The notes below the pieces were generated by a model. It did no database searches. It was not told the DNA's origin and saw only the letters and a list, made by a program, of their open reading frames with translations. The translations under genes were made by a program, and so were the position numbers. Shown here piece by piece: positions 11,110-21,674 of a stretch of DNA of 64,000 bases. The DNA comes from Dactylorhiza incarnata (Eukaryota > Streptophyta > Magnoliopsida > Asparagales > Orchidaceae). The stretch spans positions 372,001 to 436,000 of the forward strand of contig JAWHQI010000202.1 in the NCBI GenBank assembly GCA_033032865.1. Direction: 5' to 3'. Every line of letters begins with the position of its first letter. Position 1 is the stretch's first letter.

Positions 11110-12157
11110 TCAAAATAATTTCCTCAATATTATGCAAATAATTTTGATAATAATTACAATCATAATTTTTCATCTTTTAAGGAAAATAATTTTTCAAACT
11201 TTGATGAAAATAATTTTTCTAATTTTAATGAGAATCATTTTTCGGCATTTAATAATTGTTCTTCTAGCTCCAAAGTAGATTATTCCTCGTGGCATGCTCA
11301 CCCGGATAGTTCTCGGAGCAATGAAGATAAATCTGTAGATCCCAACTTTTGTTTTTCTTCTTATACACCGCAGTCTTCATTCTCTAATTTGGGGGAAATT
11401 TCGCAGATCCAAATAGATACTTCCCCCCAAAATTTAGAGGGAAATATTATTTCGTCTAGTGTTTTCTCTAATTTTCACGAGAATAATTTTTCGCCTTCTA
11501 ATAATTTTTCTTCTAGCCCCGAAGTAGATTATTCTTGGTGGCAAGGTCACCCGGATAGTTTTCGGGGCAATGGAGATAAATCTTTAGATCCGAATTCTTG
11601 TTCTTCTTCTTTTGCACCACAACCTTCGTACTCTAATTTTGGGGAACGTCTGCCGATTCAAATAGATACTTCCCCCCAAAATTTAGAGGAAAATTTTATT
11701 TCTTCTAGTATTTTTTTCTCCATCATTGGATAATTTAGTTATGGAGGAACATGTGGTTTCATGTAATCCAATAACTTCTTTTACCAAAGATGAAGAAAAA
11801 TTACTTTACCAAGAATTTCTTAAAGTTATGGGCACCCCGGATGAAATAGAAGAAGAACAAGTTTCTTACCCTACTTCACCCGGATTTTATTTTCTTTGTC
11901 ATGAATATTCGCGAATTTCTTCTACCAAATCAAAAATTGATGAAAATTTTGTGTCCAAAAATTTTATTCCGCTTGGTAACGCACTAGATTTTTCAAAAGA
12001 AAATTTTATTTTAGAAAAGGAACAACCAGAGCTTAAACTTATATTTTCGAAAGCGCCTCCTCCTTGCGAAATATTATCTGACACGTTTAATTGTGATTCT
12101 CATTATACTAATAATTTCCAGGTTGAAGATGAGCCGTTGCTACCCCCACTTAATTGA
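11110..12157 (+). pseudogene. E repetitive ORF of unknown function
   Basis: A low-complexity reading frame rich in Asn, Phe, Ser and Glu, visible from about 11110. About 250 bp (near 11215-11465) is repeated in tandem (near 11470-11715), so each protein repeat includes VDYS-W, HPDS, DKS-DPN and IQIDTSPQNLE. The frame shifts at a T run near 11710. The second part (11726-12157, 143 codons) begins MDNLVMEEHVV and ends LLPPLN. I see no gag, zinc knuckle, protease or RT motif and do not recognise the family. It sits between leader and 3' tract, where gag would be in an autonomous relative. Confidence 0.6.
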
Positions 12158-14090
12158 TGATCCATATGCCGCTCATCTTTATATATTCAAATCACCTCAG
12201 GTATGTATAGGTGATTTGGATTTGCATATTCAAGAAAAAGGACAAACGGAGAATTACACGTTAAGCGGGGGAGTAGCCAGGCGACTGACGCCGACACATT
12301 GACCTACGCGTGAATTAGGGAAGTTGCATATTCACTCTCTTTTAAATTTCTTTTTTCCTAACACTAACCGTATAGCTTAAAGACGGGAAAAAGAAAGCGC
12401 TCTTGGGAGGCACCCTTGCTTATCTTTATTTTTATGTATTTTTCTTTTAAAATTTATTTTCTTTCAAGTATTCTTCATACTTAGTTTTAAACATTGGGGA
12501 CAATGTTTAATTTTAAGTATGGGGGTGTAGCATAACTTTCTTTGTAGTTTTACTTGAAAACAAAAAAAAAATTTTAAAAAATTGAAATTAAATTTCTTGG
12601 AAAGGACGCTTTGGGCTTGAATTCCCATCATAGCCTCTAGTACCTTGCGAGCCCTTCACCGGGTTGACCTTGGGAAGTCCAAGAACTAAAAAAAATCTAT
12701 TAGGAAATGTTCTTTTTATTCATCAAAACGCTCACTTGCTAAATTGTAAGTTCTAAGTAGACTGTTTTTATATGGACTAAAAATAATTTTGTGCTAGAAT
12801 AGTTTTTGAAACTTTTGAGTAAAATTGTTGACTCATGTAGTACTCCTAGTCATATGCATGTCTTTGAGTAGTGTTGGTGTAAAATTAAATTCTTGGCATA
12901 GATCTAAAATTATGTGTTATTAATTTGCGTAGTAATAATTTATTTTACTTTTAATTCGAATGCGGTCTTATCCAAAAGTAGTTTAGGTGGGTGTGTAGAA
13001 GATTGTTAGAAAGCTATTACTCGAATTGAACAAAAGGGTGTCCATTCTCGATGTCTAGAACTTGCCCCAAGCTATTTTCGAAGCATGTGCACTTTAGTCA
13101 AAATTAACTTTACGGAAATGATTTAGGCCTTTCTTTGGATAGTTTGAGCCTTTGCACCCAACCTAGATTTACTACCATTGTTCACACAAATTTTGAGCTT
13201 TGCACCTTCATTTGGACCACCCTCACCATTTCATCACCAAAACCAAAAATCCCAAACCCCAAATGAATTTTTTGAGCTAAATGATTAAATATATTTGGGT
13301 GTTGTTTAAAAAAGAGAAAAAATTCATAGTGATATGCGACCTAGGTATGCTTTTTCATACTTAGAATGATCCCAACTATGAAGAAAAAATTATGGGTATC
13401 AATTGAAAAGAATTATTTTATATCAAAAGGCAAAAATCTCATAATGATATGCGACCTAGGTATGCACATGCATATTTGGAATGATCCCAATTATGACGAA
13501 TTGTGATATAAATATTGGTGAATGAGAGTGTTTCCCTTAGCAAAAAAAATGAGTATGGGGGTAAAAGTTTCTTTGTTTTGTGGTAGTCATTTTAGCTCAA
13601 AACTTTCCGTTGAAGTGGAATACACCTTCATATATATCATATTTCACCTCGCCCTTAAACCCAAGCCTTAAATTGCATCCCATTCAAGACCTAAAGATCC
13701 ATAGTGTTGTTTTAGTTTGAAATGTAGTGGAGAAAGTGCAAACGGGCAAGCCTATGGCCGTCGACATTGATGAATTTCTTTAGAGGCCACCCCGAGCGTC
13801 TACGTCTAGTAATTTAAATCTCAGCAATCACGCTATTTTCTACCTTTTCATAACATTTTGATTGACCGTCAACTCATTTTTAAAGTGATAATAAATAATT
13901 AGCATTTTTGAAGTATTTCATAAATTAGTATTTATGCCAAGAACATCTTTTTACTAAAATATCTACGCATGCCAGCATAATACTTCGCATTTTACTCTCT
14001 AGTTTTCATAATTCTGTCTTGCATTAATTTTTCTTACCCTTATGAAGAATGGTTTGCTCGGGACGAGCAACGAGCAAGTATGGGGGTGTT
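12158..14090 (+). other. E 3' non-coding tract with short repeats
   Basis: No supported gene. ATTGGGGACAATG and AAGTATGGGGGTGT lie near 12495-12530. The 82-bp repeat copy 2 is at 12599-12680. A direct repeat with GATATGCGACCTAGGTATGC lies near 13332 and 13446, followed each time by GGAATGATCCCAA or AGAATGATCCCAA. The tract ends with the polypurine tract TATGGGGGTGTT. Confidence 0.75.
12599..12680 (+). repeat. E internal 82-bp repeat, copy 2
   Basis: Identical to 10782-10863. It lies downstream of the ORF, so the two copies bracket the coding part. Confidence 0.93.
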
Positions 14091-15715
14091 TGATGAGTAA
14101 TTTATTTACTCATCTTTTAGTATAGTATTATTACAATTTTATTATGAAACTATGTTATTTTTGTAAATTATATCGTATAAATCTTTCCTATGTTAATTTC
14201 ATAAGCTAACTTATGTTTATTTTATATTTTCAAGTTTTCTGGACATTTGGAGCAGAAAATGCATTTACACGCCCCAGGTCACGGGCGTGACCATGGGCGT
14301 GTAACCTGCGCAATGTTCCAGACCTGTTTCTGCCACTCCAGGGACGTTCCGTGAAAAGTTCGCCAAGTACACGCCCCAGGTCACGGGCGTGACCAAGGGC
14401 GTGACATCCAAGTCACGGCCGGGACCCCGCCACCAGCTGCCATCACCCCTGTCACGTCATTTAAAGTTACACGCCCCAGGTCATGGGCGTGACATCCAGG
14501 TCACGGGCGTGACTCGCCCCGCGCTCCTTCCCGCCGAAGATTCTGGCCAGAAACCAGATTTTAAGATTACACGCCCCAGGTCACGGGCGTGACCTAGGGC
14601 GTGACACGACTGAAACGCTCGCATTTACTCCAGAAGGCGCCCCCTCCGCTACTGCTTCGATCACGCCCCTTACACGCCCTTGGTCACAGGCATGACCAAG
14701 GGCTTTATATAGCTGAAAAGTTGAGGTTACACGCCCTTGGTCACGGGCATGACCAAGGGCGTGTAACCTCAACTTTTCAGCTATATAAAGCCAGCTCCAG
14801 CAGATGTTTAAGGACGAAATTTTGGAGTCCTAGCTTATTTACTTGCACTAGTTTTAATCTTGTATGTCCTTTTCTTCTTGCACTTTTATTTCCCAAGCTT
14901 GTAACTCTCAATTTTCTAGTTGTAATTTCTTTTGCTAATTAATAAAATAGTACTTTTTCTCTTATTTTACTCTCAACTTTCATTATGCACTTCTTTCATT
15001 TCATTGTTTCCTCCATCTCTATGAGTAGCTAAATTCTATTAGTACTCGACCGAGATGATCCAAGGGAAATATAATTCTTGATTTAAATTCTAGCTTCTCT
15101 TTCTCTTCCTTAGAATACTTTAGATTTATTCTTGAACTATTATTGGATTGAGATTATATTGTCGATATATAATTCTCATCTTTGTTTTCGCAATCTAATA
15201 ACCGAGAGGTTTTGATTTCGAATCGATCATTTCAAGAATAAAGAGAGTTGAATGCACTCCTCAAGCGAGGATGACATAATTCTCCCGGATTGGAGTCAAA
15301 TCCAATAGAGGGGTTCACTACGATAAGGCGAGTTTTAGATTTTGATTCTAGAACGAAAGTTCGTTTGATCAACTAAACTCAGTTGAGCGTATCCTCGAGA
15401 GAGGTGTGTTCATAAATCGGGAACCTCCATGGTCAAGTATTTTCTTAAGAGATTTAGAAGTTGTTATTTTTATATTTTATTTTCCCAAGGTGATTCAAGG
15501 TTGAGTACTGACCTTTAACTCATCAATTTAAATAAGCTATTTCTCTTTCTTGAAACCAACCAACCACAAGTTTTATTCTATAAAATAATAGAAATTTTTC
15601 GAAGTAAGAGTACTCAACCGCCCCGAGTCTAATACGACCTTGGTTTTTATAACCTATACTACATTCGATACGGTACACTTGTCATTGTCGTTTGCGGATA
15701 TGGTTTTGCGCATCA
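14091..15715 (+). repeat. E 3' LTR (1625 bp)
   Basis: Same termini as the left LTR and closely similar throughout. It has about 45 bp more, mainly because of an inverted duplication around the promoter (14703-14790). Confidence 0.94.
14703..14790. repeat. Perfect inverted duplication over the E promoter
   Basis: Left arm 14703-14743 and right arm 14750-14790 are exact reverse complements, 41 bp each, with a 6-base loop CGGGCA. Each arm carries CTATATAAAG, so a TATA-like box points outward in both directions. The left LTR has only the right-hand half. Confidence 0.93.
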
Positions 15716-17039
15716 GCTACCAAGGTCGAAGCCTTGTACTCCGCTTCAGTGGTAGAGAAGGACACAAAATCCTGCTTCTTGCTGCACCATGAAATTGCCG
15801 CCGATCCGCATAAGAAAACATAACCAGACGTTGACTTCCGATCGTCTGAATCTCCCCCATAATCGGCATCCATGTATCCATGCAAACAAAGTCTTGTGTC
15901 TCTCCCGTAAAGGAGACCCATGTCTGAGGTCGACTTCACATACTTCAGAATACTTCTTGGCGCAACCAGATGAGGTTTTCGTGGTTCCGCCATATACCGA
16001 CTTACCCTGCCAACTTCATAAGCAATATCCGGTCTAGTAATCGTCAAGTATATCAAACTCCCAGCAAGAGCCCGGAACACCAACGGATCAAGAAGAATCC
16101 TCCGCTCATCCCGCCGAAGATTAAGACCAACCTCCAGTGGAGTAGAGCTGCTCTTCCCATCCTGCATGCCGAATCGCTTAACGATCCGCTCCGCATAACC
16201 TTTCTGAGAAACAAGCACATTGCTCTCTTTCCTCTCCACCTTGAGTCCAAGGAAATGGTGAAGCTCCCCCAGATCCTTCATCTCGAACCTGATAGCTAAT
16301 TCAGCTCGAAGCTTAGCTACCTCAGCCTCCGAGTTCCCCGTGATGATCATGTCATCAACGTACAACAATGCCAAGACTTGTAGCTCCCCGAACTTCTTTA
16401 CGAACAAACTCGAGTCTGAATCTGAAGCAGAATATCCGCAAAACTGGAGGTATTCTGTGATCTTCCCATACCACGCCCGACGCGCTTGCTTCAGCTTATA
16501 AAGAGCCTTCTTGAGCTTGCAGACGTGTCCTGGATGAACTTCTGATACATATCCAGGTGGCTGAACCATGAAGATATCCTTGTCAATCTCTCCGTACAAG
16601 AAAGCATTCTTTACGTCGAGTTGTCAAATCTTCCACCCTTGGTAAGCTGCCAACGCAATCACCACTCGTACTGAAGTCATCTTGGCTACCAGACTGAACG
16701 TCTCTTCATAGTCTTCTCCGTACTGTTGAGAGAACCCTCGAGCTACAAGGCGAGCCTTGTATCTCTCGATACTCCCGTCAGCTTTCTTCTTCAGCTTGTA
16801 GACCCACCTCATGTCACAGGAGTAATGCCATTAACCTTGGGCACAAGGTCCCAGGTATCATTCTTCTTGAGGGCAGCCATCTCCTCATTCATAGCATCTT
16901 CCCACTCCTTGACTCTAGTGGCGTCTTCAAAGCATGACGGCTCTCGCTCATCCAAGGGACCAGCAAAGAAACATGAGACGAAGCTCACCTGGTTTTCCCC
17001 TGTATACCAAGCTGGTGGAATAATAGTCCTCTTGGACCT
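15716..17039 (-). pseudogene. B reverse transcriptase, interrupted
   Basis: On the minus strand it encodes WVYKLKKKADGSIERYKARL, a stop at about 16624-16626 in place of one residue before QLDVKNAFLYGE, then LLYVDDMIITG (catalytic YVDD), HHFLGLKVERK, RPDIAYEVGRVSRYM and the RNase H start DADYGGDSDDRKSTSGYVF and STTEAEY. The two open parts are in one frame. C cuts it upstream at GACCT (17035-17039) and E cuts it downstream at GCTAC. It would copy element RNA into DNA, but the stop and insertions prevent this. Confidence 0.93.
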
Positions 17040-18571
17040 TGAAAGTGGAGGTTAGATCTTAAGTTACTCTAGAGGGGGGGTGAATAGAGTATTAAAACTT
17101 TTTATTAGTTTTTAAAGCGGAATTAAATTACTGATGTATATATATATATGTGTAATGCAAAGTGTGATATATAATTTGAATAAAGAAAAGCACACAACAC
17201 TGAAACAATACAGAAAATCACAAGCACAGAAGACACAAGGAATTTATAGTAGTTCCCCAATGAATCTGGGTACGTCTACTCTTCTACCACAGAGCTTTTG
17301 ATAAGGTGCTCAAGACCAGGGGTTTTTTGATAAGGTGTCCACACACCAATAAGCTTTTGATAAGGTGCTTAAAAACCACACAAGGATTTTTTGATAAGGT
17401 GTCTTGCCACCACTGTGTAAACTTTTGGAGGGAGAATTAACCCTGTACAAGATAAGGTAAGAAGGTTTAGAGTATTCTTCTCTGTCAATGTTTCTGAGAG
17501 AAGACAAAGGATGTTGAGGATGAAATCTCCCCCTGTCTGTTTGAAGTTGTTGACAGCTTGAGGATAAAGCTTTCTCTAAAACAGAAGCCTTATGTAGCAG
17601 ATTAATCTGGAAGAGGTGAATCTTCAGATTGTTGTTGCTCTTTTGAAGACTTGAACTTGCAGCAGATCTGAGAGAGTGAATGTTGTACTCAGAGAGATGA
17701 AGATGTTGCCTTTGGGAAGAAGAAGACTGAGAGTAATGTTATCTGTGTGTATTTTTCGTCTTCTTCTTCTTCTAATCCTTCTATGTTCTTGTTGATCTCC
17801 AAGAACTGTATTTCTTAGAGACTTGGAAAAATAACTGTGAATGATCTGTATCAGAAAAAGGAATGCGACTGTTTTTGTATATGCTTCCTTCTCTGATAGG
17901 TTTCTGATTCGAATTTTCAAATCATCTGCAATTTAAGGAATATATTATTCTGGCTTAAATCCTTCTTGGAAATGTAACAGCCATCAAAATGATTTTGGCA
18001 GGTCCTTTTTGATTCCTTTGTCGTGAAAGATGCCGTAGCATTAAATGTCAACGGCTATTCTTGTCTTGGAAAGAATAAAAGAATATAATAAATGAATAAT
18101 ATATCCTTACTAAACTGACGGAATACGTCCAAAAGTGCTTAAATAGATCCGTTAAGGTTGTCGATCTATGCTCAGAGAGATGATAAAATAACTGATATAA
18201 GTAATCTGGACTTGTATTTGTCAAACTGAGCTTTAATACAGAATTTGTCGAGCTCTGGTTGAAATTCGTCGAACGCTGCTAGCCATTTGTCGAACGCTGC
18301 TAGCCATTCGTCGAACGCTGCTCAGGAAATGTCGAGCGTTGGAACTGGCTATACTTCTTTAGTCTGCTGAGAAGAATTTGTCGAACGAAGCTAGACATTC
18401 GTCGACTGCCACTCGCCATTTGTCGAATGCTGGGAACTTAAATTATTCCTTAAGTTCTAGCTAATCAATCAGCCTAAAGACTTGACCCTTAAGCTATACA
18501 ATGGGGTCAACTTGGTCCTAAGTTAAAACATAGTGATCCTAGCCCAAAACAGTAATAGGGTTGTTCCAACA
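17040..18571 (-). repeat. C 3' LTR (1532 bp)
   Basis: Plus-strand start TGAAAGTGGAGG, end GTTGTTCCAACA. Contains tandem 'tttgataaggtg' units (17290-17405) and a GTCGAACG array (18245-18430). The polypurine tract is the complement of ATCTCCCCCTATTTGGG at 18572-18588. Confidence 0.94.
18245..18430. repeat. C LTR GTCGAACG array, 21-bp step
   Basis: ATTCGTCGAACGCTGCTAGCC and near copies begin at 18264, 18285, 18306 and 18327, an exact 21-bp step. Further GTCGA words lie at 18378-18425. The 5' LTR has one unit fewer. Confidence 0.88.
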
Positions 18572-18772
18572 ATCTCCCCCTATTTGGGTTAGGATACTAT
18601 TTGACAATTAATCAAGTAAATACAATAGAAAACATAAACAGCAGAGCATAAAATATATGTATCTGACAGAATGAAAAATTCATTTCAGTAGAATGAATAA
18701 GACTAGTGCTCTGAGTTCATTACAATCAAAAATGTTTAATCAATAACAAAAATAACTAAGTCTGAACCTCTT

Positions 18773-20280
18773 TTACTTCTTTGCTGATGGAGGTTTGAAG
18801 ATGATTATCATGTTTGGATCTTCAGACTTCTTTTTGCTTAAATAGAGATCTTGAGCTCCCAGTATAGTTTGAGATTTGACATGAGGGACAAAAGCTTCTG
18901 GGTGCTTTTCAAGATATTCTTTAGCATTGAATAACTCTTTGGAGTTGTACTTGTCAAGTTCTTTCCTTCTATAATCAGACATGGTAGAAATGTTTGTAAA
19001 ATCTTTACCTTCTGATTTTGCTTTGTTAATCTTGGCATAAGCAATTGATTCTTTGAGTCTTGTCATTTGAAATAATCTTTCCTCTTAAGGATCTGGAAGA
19101 TAAGGAACATATTCTGAATTATCAACTTGATCTTGAAGATCACTTTGAGGATTTCTGATCTTGTGGAAAGATCCATCAGAAATATGAAGTTTGTATTCTG
19201 AAGATATTTGAGGTGAAATAATGACTTGACTTTCTTGAGAAGCAACTGCTGATTTCTTAGAAGGAGGATTGTTGGCTGATCCTGATGCTTGAGATCCACT
19301 AGAACTACCAGAAATCCTTCAATGTTGAGAGCTGGGCTTCTGGGAGAAGGATGATGGTGCTGCTGAGCCTGCTGCTGGAGGAGGAGGAGGAGGATGGTTA
19401 TATTTGACAGGTTTGTCAGAATAGTACCCAGTTTTCCTCATCTTCTTCCTTCTTTTATTCTCATTCCTTGAGAATTTAATCCAATGAGGTGTACCTTTGT
19501 CAAGAGTAATATTATGAACAACATAATATGGGATATCATTCTCAGGATTTGGAGGCTTGGGAACAGCCTTTGACTTAGCTTTTCTTTTCTTTCTTTTCCT
19601 TGATAATATGTCATCAGAATCACTGTCATTTTCTTCTTCATCAGAATCAGAAGAGGGAATTGGTTTATCATATAAATCATTGATCATTTTAAGAGCTTTG
19701 ATTCTTTGCTCTTCAGCTTCATAAGCTTCATCTTCTGCTCTCCAGATTTCATCAAAGTCTGGAATATGTGATTCATCAAAGATAAAATGTGGAACAGCAA
19801 AGCCTTTGAAATTTTCTTCTGGAATAATAACTGATACTTCTGCTGGATCTTGAACTTGAACTGTCTTAGGAGCTGGCTCTGTAGTCTAAACTTTAAAACT
19901 TTTGATAATCTTTTTCAACAGAACTTTGTCAATTGGAGCAGTATAAGGGACAATTGCTCTAGAATGAATTTGATGTTTTGGCAGAGCTGAGGAGGTAAAA
20001 CTGAACTTGGACAGTAAGGAAATAATATCCAGGGAGGGATGAATATAGATATTATTTATCTTTTCTATGATTGGTACTTCTGGAGTTTCTTCACACATAT
20101 CTACATCAGAGGTTTGAAGAATTTCTTCAGCATCCTCTTCAACAGAAACTATATCTGAAATAAAAATTGTATCCTCTGAAATTATGCCTTCTGGAACTTC
20201 TTCATAAGGCATCTCCCCCTGCCTAGCTTCAGGGAGACCTGAATCTAGGACCCTAGAAGAAGGGACAGAGATGGAAGAGG
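18773..20280 (-). pseudogene. C extra ORF, C-terminal half
   Basis: Continues the ORF at 27724-29006 on the other side of D. The frame is the same across the insertion. It is interrupted by nonsense codons at about 19886 (TAG), 19319 (TGA) and 19085 (TAA) but has no frameshift. The encoded part is acidic and Ser-rich (SDSDEEENDSDSDD), then basic (LSRKRKKRKAKSK, a nuclear-localisation-like stretch), then a Pro run and a Lys-rich tail ending FKPPSAKK. No membrane segment is evident. I do not recognise a domain in this half. It occupies the position of the envelope-like ORF of SIRE-type elements. Confidence 0.7.
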
Positions 20281-20285
20281 GAATT

Positions 20286-21576
20286 TATTGGGAAAATGAT
20301 TTCTCTTAACCCCTGAAAAAGAGTTAAATATGAATTCTAAGAATGAAAAATAAGGCCAAGTAAATATGCGTCGAATGGTATTCGACGCAACGTCGAAATG
20401 TAGTCGACATTTCCTTCAGAATGAGTCGAAGTAACTTTAGGAAGACTTCGACGTATGTGTTGTCGACGCTACTCTGATTTCCAGTCGACGCATCTAATGT
20501 AGTCGACGCACCTTTGTCATCGCACCTTCATTTTTCTCCTCACGACGTCCAGACAGGATGTATTCGACGCACGTTGATCTTTATGACAGAATTCAAAATC
20601 GCCAGATCTCTTTCCTTATCTTATAGATCTAATTTATATGGAATCAATTTATGTCTTATAGCCGTTCTGAATCTTTCTTTTCCTCTATTAGATTCTTGGC
20701 TAATTTGATAAAATTCATTATGGACATTATTTGAAATTGGAATGAATTCCTTCCTTCTATTGGTATGCTAACTATGGAAATATTTCTATCCTTCTAATTC
20801 TCTTTCCTCTTATGAGTATTATTTGAATGAACAGAGCTATATATATATATATATATGAAGGAGGTCGACAAAAAGAACAAGGAGTGATCCACCATTTTTA
20901 CTCATTAAAAAGGAGGAAAAGCTCCCAAGTGATAAAGAGAGAATTGAGAAATAGCCCTGCAGCAATATTCAAGCATTCTTCTTCTCCTGCTTCTGAAGTC
21001 ACTCTGCTGCAAATTCTGATAGCTCTCACATAAGAGGGAAAAGCTACAAATCTTCTTCTCTCTATAGAAGAAAGATTTAATTCACTTCTTCTGCTTCTAA
21101 TCTTCTTGCTAGGAAGAAGATTCATTCTTGTTCTTATTTCTTTCTTCTTTCTTATTCTTACTTAAACATTGTAAAAGAGTTTTTAGAATCTCTCTTCAAA
21201 AAATTCAGTGTACTTGTTTTAAGAGTCTCCTTTTCAAAAGACTCAGTTGGTTCTAAGAGTCTCCTTGTCAAAAGACTCAGGGTGGTTCTAAGAGTCTCCT
21301 TATCAAAAGACTCAGTACAAGATAGTGAATTTCCTACCAAGGGGGTAGAAGAGTGGACTACCCAAAGTTTGGGGAACCACTATATCTCTTTGTGTTGTGC
21401 TGTGATTTCTTTTCTTGCATTTACTTTCTTTATTTGTTTAATTCTTGTTGGTGTGTGTGGGAAGCTCTAATATGTGATCATACATATATATATATATATT
21501 AACTTTGCACAAAATATTTTTAATCTCTATTCACCCCCCTCTAGAGAATTCTAGTGAGGTTAACTGTGCACTTTCA
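20286..21576 (+). repeat. D 5' LTR (1291 bp)
   Basis: First base pair is TA instead of TG. Contains GTCGA palindromes (20368-20580), an AT repeat, and three 'gagtctccttNtcaaaagactcag' units (about 21218-21314) that also occur in F and H. The right LTR is longer because of extra palindrome units. Confidence 0.94.
20368..20580. repeat. D LTR palindromes
   Basis: GCGTCGA-ATGGTAT-TCGACGC at 20368-20388, then ACGTCGA-AATGTAG-TCGACAT at 20390-20410, a 22-bp step. Looser TCGACGC words follow to 20580. The counterpart in the right LTR starts at 26474. Confidence 0.87.
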
Positions 21577-21578
21577 AT

Positions 21579-21591
21579 TGGTATCAGAGGG
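21579..21591 (+). promoter_or_regulatory. D primer binding site, initiator tRNA-Met
   Basis: TGGTATCAGAGGG two bases after the LTR, the usual copia primer site complementary to initiator tRNA-Met. Confidence 0.92.
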
Positions 21592-21674
21592 AGGTTGATC
21601 TAAAAAGGATAACTCCTTGATCAAAAAGGTCCTACCTTTTATATATATATATTTTTCTAACAATTATTTTTCAC

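Larger units (their letters stand above)
9061..15715 (+). mobile_element. E: non-autonomous gypsy-type LTR element
   Basis: LTRs 9061-10640 and 14091-15715 begin TGATGAG and end GCGCATCA. The target duplication GCTAC is at 9056-9060 and 15716-15720. A tRNA-Asp primer site follows the left LTR. TATGGGGGTGTT precedes the right LTR. The 3.4-kb interior has no gag, RT or integrase, only a repetitive ORF of unknown type. The primer site and internal ATTGGGGACAATG plus AAGTATGGGGG tracts recall Athila-type elements, so it probably borrows proteins from an autonomous relative. Confidence 0.93.

Noticed and set aside
20841..20856. AT dinucleotide run as a possible promoter in the D LTR
   Set aside because: Simple repeat of variable length between the two LTRs. 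Position alone does not support a TATA box.
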